A DNA stretch of 10,973 nt, taken from the NCBI GenBank assembly GCA_039820425.1, contig JBCBQD010000200.1:1-10973 (forward strand), read 5' to 3'. Under the pieces are notes generated by a model. The model was not told the origin of the DNA. It saw only the letters and a list, made by a program, of their open reading frames with translations, and did no database searches. The position numbers and the translations under genes are program-made. Shown piece by piece: positions 7,771 to 10,973 of this stretch; within the stretch, counting starts at the first letter, position 1, and each line of letters starts with the position of its first letter. Source of the stretch: SIO4C1 sp039820425. GTDB taxonomy: Bacteria > Cyanobacteriota > Cyanobacteriia > Phormidesmidales > Phormidesmidaceae.

Positions 7771-8030
7771 GGGACCCACCGTTCAATGGCGGGGATTCTA
7801 TTGGAGGGGGCTTGTCAGTTATTGGTGACACATGCTCCCTGGCATTGAGTCCCTTTTCCTGGAGTATTAAGCCCCTTTCTCAGGTAAACGTCCGTTTTTG
7901 TTCCCTACAAACCGATGGATATACCAGGGCTACACATAATCTTCATGTAACTTGTTTCTAAAAGCTATTGCCTCATAATAGATATATCTCTTACCAATGA
8001 AGAATACTTATCGCTAAGGACTTTAGCTCA
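7771..8030. other. Intergenic region between putA and the 246-residue protein
   Basis: This 260-bp stretch is less GC-rich than the flanking genes, especially beyond 7900. I see no supported gene and no clear terminator for putA. Two loosely similar pyrimidine-rich stretches occur near 7848-7864 and 7872-7891. The end nearest the next gene holds the candidate promoter at 7952-7979 and a 10-bp palindrome AGATATATCT at 7980-7989. Confidence 0.6.
7952..7979 (+). promoter_or_regulatory. Candidate sigma-70-type promoter for the 246-residue protein
   Basis: TTGTTT (7952-7957) and CATAAT (7974-7979) are separated by 16 bp; the -10 matches five of six consensus bases. Transcription would begin near 7986, inside the palindrome AGATATATCT (7980-7989), giving a leader of about 45 bases. 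It would serve the unknown protein and possibly the Rieske gene behind it. Confidence 0.45.
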
Positions 8031-8771
8031 ATGACTGGAGAGATCGAGGATTTTCGAAAATTTTTAGAGCTAGAACAATCCAAAGAAACCCCCGAAGCCA
8101 GGATTGTTGCCTTCTTGGTGCGTCTATCTGAAGCAACCTATGTGGGTGCGGTGGAGACAATATGTAAAGAAGAGGTCGCCTGGTTGCTTGAGACTTACCA
8201 ACCGTCTGCATTACCCAGCTGGCTGGCTAAGTACGAAACGGCTATGCAAGCCTATTTTCAAGAGCACCCGATACTTGAGCCCTTAGCCTGTAAGCGAAAA
8301 ACCCCAACCGGCGTTGTCAATGAGCACGTGGCTCACTTGATTTTACGCACCAGTGCATCAAGATCGGGGGCAGATGGCCGCCCAAAAATCAGCTCTCCTC
8401 CCAAACGCCAGGATGGTCGCCAAGGGTTTAAGCCAGACGACGCTATCCCAACGAAAGTTGCGCCTATCCCAGAGCGTGTTCAGCCTATCCCGGTCAATGT
8501 TCAACCTGTCCCAGAGCGTGTTCCACCTACCCCAGCCAGTGTCACACCCTTCAATTTGCCGCTAGACGAAGCACTGGTTGCCGAAATCAGTGACCGTCAG
8601 CGTTGGGGGGAAGGTAGCCCCACTGATCGGCTAACTCGTATTATTGCTAAAGCAAAAATGGCTGATAAATTACAGGCCGATCTCAAGCTTGAGCGAGAAA
8701 ATGTGGCTGCCCTAATCGCCCAAATTAAGCTGCTCGAAGCCAGGGAAGCCGCCTTCTTGAGAAAAAACTAA
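8031..8771 (+). CDS. Protein of unknown function with proline-rich heptad repeat and C-terminal coiled coil
   Basis: I do not recognise this 246-residue protein. AAGGA at 8016-8020, 10 bases ahead, supports the ATG. Three parts can be seen. Residues 1-108 look mostly alpha-helical and acidic, with aromatic stretches (FRKFLELEQ, EEVAWLLETY, SWLAKYETAMQAYF). Residues 109-180 form a basic then proline-rich linker in which residues 143-170 are four tandem heptads of pattern V-x-P-x-P-x-x (VAPIPER, VQPIPVN, VQPVPER, VPPTPAS), followed by a partial VTP. Residues 205-245 are strongly helical and probably coiled coil (KLQADLKLERENVAALIAQ and onward). There is no signal peptide, membrane segment or catalytic motif. 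It is likely cytoplasmic, with two helical modules joined by an extended spacer, perhaps a scaffold. The Rieske gene lies 57 bp downstream. Confidence 0.8.
   Translation: MTGEIEDFRKFLELEQSKETPEARIVAFLVRLSEATYVGAVETICKEEVAWLLETYQPSALPSWLAKYETAMQAYFQEHPILEPLACKRKTPTGVVNEHVAHLILRTSASRSGADGRPKISSPPKRQDGRQGFKPDDAIPTKVAPIPERVQPIPVNVQPVPERVPPTPASVTPFNLPLDEALVAEISDRQRWGEGSPTDRLTRIIAKAKMADKLQADLKLERENVAALIAQIKLLEAREAAFLRKN
8457..8549 (+). repeat. 21-bp in-frame tandem repeat coding V-x-P-x-P heptads
   Basis: Four 21-bp units start at 8457, 8478, 8499 and 8520, each beginning GTT and encoding a V-x-P-x-P-x-x heptad; a partial fifth unit covers 8541-8549. Units 1 and 3 are the most alike (both end CCCAGAGCGT). 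The preceding DDAIPTK may be a decayed extra unit. The 21-bp period always keeps frame, so copy number could vary between strains. Confidence 0.85.
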
Positions 8772-8828
8772 ATACTCAAGAATCAGCCCTCACTGCTACG
8801 CTCTAAGAAATTTTGAGAGGGATTTTCC

Positions 8829-9305
8829 ATGGATCGACGAGAATTTATGACCTGGATGGGCGTGGGAGGTTTGGCCGCATCCCTGCCGGTTGCGATCGCG
8901 GCTTGCAACCCTGGGTCCGCCCCGACTGCTGACACCGCCCCAGATGAAACCACCGCTGCTGAGACACCCCCCACCGCCGATGCATCTGCCAGCGGGCCAG
9001 AGGCCGTTGGGACTGTGGCCGATTTGGATAGCAACGGTCAGATCTTAAACGAGTCTGCCAGCGTGGGAGCAGTCCTGGTGATTCGTTCGCCAGATAACCC
9101 TGATGACATTTTGGCCGTTAATCCAACCTGCCCCCACCAGCAGTGCAAGGTGGACTGGAAAGCACAGCAGGGTTTGTTTGTGTGCCCCTGCCACAGCTCA
9201 CAGTTTGCCCCAGATGGCGCAGTCACCCAGGGCCCATCCGGCCGCCCTCTGGATACTTACTCGGTTGAGGTCGACGGCGAAAGCATTTTGGTGGGTCCGG
9301 CTTAG
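8829..9305 (+). CDS. Small Rieske [2Fe-2S] protein with twin-arginine leader and lipobox (PetC3-like)
   Basis: Electron-transfer protein holding a high-potential Rieske cluster. Box I is CPHQQC (101-106) and box II CPCHSS (119-124): the ligands are Cys101, His103, Cys119 and His122, and Cys106 and Cys121 can form the stabilising disulfide of bc1/b6f-type Rieske proteins. The N-terminus MDRREFMTW carries a twin-arginine motif, then a hydrophobic stretch ending in the lipobox-like IAAC (Cys26). Residues 27-60 are a Thr/Ala/Pro-rich flexible linker. At 158 residues it is shorter than the main PetC and resembles, from memory, the small cyanobacterial cytoplasmic-membrane form PetC3, so no symbol is given. 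GAGAGG at 8815-8820, 8 bases ahead, supports the start. It probably sits on the periplasmic or lumenal face, either as an uncleaved anchor or a lipoprotein. Confidence 0.88.
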   Translation: MDRREFMTWMGVGGLAASLPVAIAACNPGSAPTADTAPDETTAAETPPTADASASGPEAVGTVADLDSNGQILNESASVGAVLVIRSPDNPDDILAVNPTCPHQQCKVDWKAQQGLFVCPCHSSQFAPDGAVTQGPSGRPLDTYSVEVDGESILVGPA

Positions 9306-9370
9306 GACGCAACGGTGGCAGCCAGACTGCTGAAGCCTTAAAGGTAGACTTTTTAAGTACTGGGTGAGGT

Positions 9371-9422
9371 GGTGAGTACGCTGCGCTGGTGAGTACGCTG
9401 CGCTGGTGAAGTGCGTTGTGCT
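9371..9422. repeat. 17-bp tandem repeat, two exact copies and one diverged
   Basis: GGTGAGTACGCTGCGCT occurs exactly at 9371-9387 and 9388-9404, followed by a diverged third copy at 9405-9422. Each exact copy begins GGTGAGTA, the reverse complement of the TACTCACC unit repeated at 9455-9486, so the two arrays can base-pair in several registers. Confidence 0.9.
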
Positions 9423-9446
9423 GGTGAGAGGGTAAATGGGTGAATC

Positions 9447-9486
9447 ACCTCACCTACTCACCTACTCACCTACTCACCTACTCACC
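9447..9486. repeat. 8-bp tandem repeat TACTCACC
   Basis: Four exact TACTCACC units (9455-9486) are preceded by the variant ACCTCACC (9447-9454). The unit is related to the octamers TGCTCCCC and TACTCCCC inside cobN at 37-60 (shared pattern TRCTCMCC). A short hairpin, GGTGA-A-TCACC (9439-9449), overlaps its left end. Confidence 0.9.
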
Positions 9487-9510
9487 CCAGCGAGGTAAGG
9501 GTTACCCTGG

Positions 9511-9588
9511 TTGCCCAAGGGATAGCTAAAGCTGCCTGTACTCTCATCAATCAAGAAAATGTGATGTGTCTGCCAGTCCCTTGGGCAA
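9511..9588. repeat. 78-bp element bounded by a perfect 12-bp inverted repeat
   Basis: TTGCCCAAGGGA (9511-9522) and TCCCTTGGGCAA (9577-9588) are exact reverse complements 54 bp apart. As RNA the stem extends by one G-U and one G-C pair at the outer end. The loop contains a second small inverted repeat, CATCA (9545-9549) with TGATG (9562-9566). It could be a structured RNA, a minimal repeat element or an unusual terminator; it has no T-run and no coding frame. Confidence 0.55.
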
Positions 9589-9593
9589 TCTTA

Positions 9594-9618
9594 GGTTGGC
9601 ATTATGGGTTGGTATTAT
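9594..9618. repeat. 12-bp near-tandem duplication
   Basis: GGTTGGCATTAT (9594-9605) and GGTTGGTATTAT (9607-9618) differ at one base and repeat with a 13-bp period. Confidence 0.6.
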
Positions 9619-9647
9619 TTCGCTTTTACAAAGAAATATTAAAATCC

Positions 9648-9676
9648 CAAATTGCACCGTCATATGTCCCAATTTG
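9648..9676. promoter_or_regulatory. Interrupted palindrome upstream of the M23 gene
   Basis: CAAATTG (9648-9654) and CAATTTG (9670-9676) are reverse complements with a 15-bp spacer, so the half-sites are 22 bp apart, about two helical turns. Both are preceded by CC. A dimeric regulator site is possible, but the AT-rich context weakens the case. Confidence 0.3.
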
Positions 9677-9687
9677 AGGTAAACTAT

Positions 9688-9719
9688 CGCCAGCTAATTT
9701 TTCAACGCCAGCTAATTTT
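9688..9719. repeat. 14-bp exact direct repeat, 18-bp period
   Basis: CGCCAGCTAATTTT occurs at 9688-9701 and again at 9706-9719, separated by TCAA. It lies 109 bp upstream of the chosen M23 start, so either copy could be a protein-binding site or a replication-slippage duplication. Confidence 0.7.
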
Positions 9720-9827
9720 CTCCGAGTCACTGGTTTAGATTGTGTAAAGAGTTTGAAGTGTCTCTGAATACACGCCTCAGTGACGAAGAAATTTGTTAAC
9801 CTCCTATCTAACGTTTCCTCACCTTGT

Positions 9828-10496
9828 ATGAAGCCAGTTCATACTCCACGCACAAGAAAAAAAGCCCCCAGGCAGGCTCCGTCACGCCCCCGCCGGTTTT
9901 GGTCCTACTGTAGTTTGTTGTTACTGGGCGGTTTCTCCCTCTGGAGTGCAGTCGAGATGTTATCGCCTTCCTATCGCGAAGGCGTCAAAGCAGCCGAAAC
10001 CCAAGTCGCCCTAGCCAGCAGCCCCTGGAGCGTGGCTTCTTTCCCGGTCGAAAATTTCCAAGCCTACACATCGCCGTTTGGCTATCGCAACTCACCCTAC
10101 GGCGGCAGCCAGTTTCACTACGGTCTCGATATTGCCGCCCCCACGGGGAGCTATATCCGCAATTGGTGGGGCGGTCGTGTCATTGAGGTCTCTGATGGCA
10201 GCGCCTGCGGCACCTCAGTTGTGGTCGAGTCCGGCGATTGGACCCACATTTATTGCCACATGCAGGGGTATATCACCACTGAGCATGGGCAGCGGGTGTT
10301 TGTCGATAGCGGCGGTAGCCTGCGTATCCGCGAAGGGGCTGAAATCGCGACGGGCCAACCCGTCGGTCGTGTGGGCATGACCGGTCGCACCACCGGGCCA
10401 CATTTGCACTGGGGTCTCAAGTATCAGGGCAGTTGGGTTGACCCGGCCCTGGTGTTGCAGGCGATGTATGCCGATCAGCAATCAGCGACTCGGTAG
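9828..10496 (+). CDS. Membrane-anchored M23 family metallopeptidase (LytM-like)
   Basis: Predicted zinc endopeptidase that cuts peptide cross-links in peptidoglycan, acting outside the cytoplasmic membrane. From the ATG at 9828 (222 residues) the N-terminus is very basic (TPRTRKKAPRQAPSRPRR), followed by one hydrophobic segment at about 24-44, an uncleaved signal anchor oriented positive-inside. The M23 domain covers about residues 80-215. Zinc ligands are His97 and Asp101 in FHYGLDIAAP and His194 in GPHLHWGL; the catalytic-type histidines are His144 in HIYCHMQGY and His192. The domain looks complete. No coiled coil or LysM domain is present, so it is a compact version. A GTG at 9780 would add 16 residues; neither start has a good Shine-Dalgarno, and the extra stretch resembles the AT-rich upstream DNA, so I prefer the ATG. 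It converges on the next gene with 32 bp between stop codons. Confidence 0.88.
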   Translation: MKPVHTPRTRKKAPRQAPSRPRRFWSYCSLLLLGGFSLWSAVEMLSPSYREGVKAAETQVALASSPWSVASFPVENFQAYTSPFGYRNSPYGGSQFHYGLDIAAPTGSYIRNWWGGRVIEVSDGSACGTSVVVESGDWTHIYCHMQGYITTEHGQRVFVDSGGSLRIREGAEIATGQPVGRVGMTGRTTGPHLHWGLKYQGSWVDPALVLQAMYADQQSATR

Positions 10497-10504
10497 CTTA
10501 CTTC

Positions 10505-10531
10505 CGGCAAATGATCATCGGCAAATGATCA
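10505..10531. repeat. 13-bp direct repeat across the stop codon of the right-hand gene
   Basis: CGGCAAATGATCA occurs at 10505-10517 and 10519-10531, a 14-bp period. The second copy contains the minus-strand TGA stop (10529-10531) of the right-hand gene. Each copy holds the palindrome TGATCA. No terminator hairpin with a T-run is seen between these convergent genes. Confidence 0.8.
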
Positions 10532-10973
10532 ATTAATGCTTCTAGCTAGCTCAATTTCTTCGGTTTCGCCGTTTTCCCAGCTAACGGTTAAGGAGCTCAG
10601 GTAGATAATATCGGCGTGATCACCCAAAAAGAAACCTGAGCGCCAGGGAAATCTTTGTCCCGGGGCCAGGCGCTTTTTTCGCATGTTGAGAGAGATGGTG
10701 TCAAAGTCAACGCCTTCCCCTGCGATCGTGTAGGCCAGCTTGTGAATCGTGACTGAGCGATTTCCCTGATTGATCAAACAGCCAACCAGGTGGTCTTCGC
10801 TCTCTAAATCAAGTTCATTCCGAATCAACTGAAAATTCGTCAAAATGACGTCATTGCTACCGGGAATTGCCCCGTGGCACAGTCGACTGGCCAATGCTGA
10901 TACTGGGTTTGCTTGACCGGATAGCAGCTTGCGGGGCAGGTTGGCCGCGGGGGCAGCTTGGGGGGCGGTTGCG
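10529..10973 (-). CDS. Protein of unknown function, C-terminal 147 residues (start beyond right edge)
   Basis: The minus-strand frame is open from the window edge down to the TGA at 10529-10531. A TTG at 10894 could serve as a start for 121 residues, but it lacks a Shine-Dalgarno and the frame stays open above it, encoding an Ala/Pro-rich stretch (ATAPQAAPAANLPRKLL) that looks like the tail of a signal peptide or a linker. I therefore treat the gene as 5'-partial. The rest resembles a beta-sandwich: alternating hydrophobic strands such as DVILTNFQLIRNEL, HLVGCLINQGNRSVTIHKLAYTI and YLSSLTVSWENGETEEIEL. The pattern of small polar turns (NQGN, ENGET) suggests an Ig-like or FxLYD-like extracytoplasmic fold. 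I do not recognise a family. It converges with the M23 peptidase gene. Confidence 0.65.
   Translation of the reverse strand, partial: ATAPQAAPAANLPRKLLSGQANPVSALASRLCHGAIPGSNDVILTNFQLIRNELDLESEDHLVGCLINQGNRSVTIHKLAYTIAGEGVDFDTISLNMRKKRLAPGQRFPWRSGFFLGDHADIIYLSSLTVSWENGETEEIELARSIN

Larger units (their letters stand above)
9306..9827. other. Repeat-rich non-coding region between Rieske and M23 genes
   Basis: I see no supported gene in these 522 bases on either strand. The left part (9361-9486) is tandem repeats, the centre (9511-9588) is an element bounded by a 12-bp perfect inverted repeat, and the right part (9590-9720) is AT-rich with two short near-tandem duplications. A weak AT-rich hairpin, CTTAAA (9337-9342) with TTTAAG (9352-9357), lies after the Rieske stop and could help end transcription. 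Confidence 0.6.

Noticed and set aside
9340..9400. NtcA-type GTA-N8-TAC site
   Set aside because: GTA and TAC triplets occur here but not at the required 8-base spacing.
9371..9486. CRISPR array between the Rieske and M23 genes
   Set aside because: Units of 17 and 8 bp are directly abutting, with no unique spacers and no cas genes nearby.

Overview
The window looks like ordinary chromosomal DNA of a cyanobacterium, probably a filamentous Leptolyngbya-like or Synechococcales type; the exact placement is inference. The evidence is at least eight copies of the cyanobacterial HIP1 octamer GCGATCGC (starts at 616, 913, 1552, 3426, 5877, 6745, 7292, 8892), a circadian-input kinase (CikA), a cyanobacterial-style CobN and a cyanobacterial-type bifunctional PutA. 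I see no prophage, transposase, CRISPR array, tRNA or rRNA.

Layout. Positions 1-2037 (minus) hold the N-terminal 679 codons of cobN, which runs off the left edge inside a low-complexity Gly-Glu-Ala repeat. A 251-bp divergent intergenic region (2038-2288) carries an exact 18-bp palindrome and other symmetric repeats. cikA (2289-4661) follows on the plus strand, then putA (4783-7770), whose leader holds a perfect 8-bp hairpin. After a 260-bp gap with a plausible promoter come a 246-residue protein of unknown function with a proline-rich heptad repeat (8031-8771) and, 57 bp on, a small Tat/lipobox Rieske protein (8829-9305). The 522-bp stretch 9306-9827 has no gene I can support but is packed with repeats: 17-bp and 8-bp tandem units that are partly complementary, a perfect 12-bp inverted repeat bounding a 78-bp element, and two near-tandem duplications. 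A membrane-anchored M23 peptidase (9828-10496) then meets, tail to tail, the C-terminal part of an unrecognised protein (10529-10973, minus) that runs off the right edge.

How the genes may relate. No operon is proven. cikA and putA are co-directional but 121 bp apart. The unknown protein and the Rieske protein are the likeliest co-transcribed pair. CikA receivers bind quinones, proline dehydrogenase donates electrons to quinone and Rieske proteins oxidise quinols, so three nearby genes touch the quinone pool; this may be chance.

The points most worth checking are the two candidate bilin cysteines in the CikA GAF domain, the 78-bp inverted-repeat element, the octamer repeats shared between cobN coding sequence and the distant intergenic region, and the heptad-repeat unknown protein. 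I did not find a clearly new multi-gene system.
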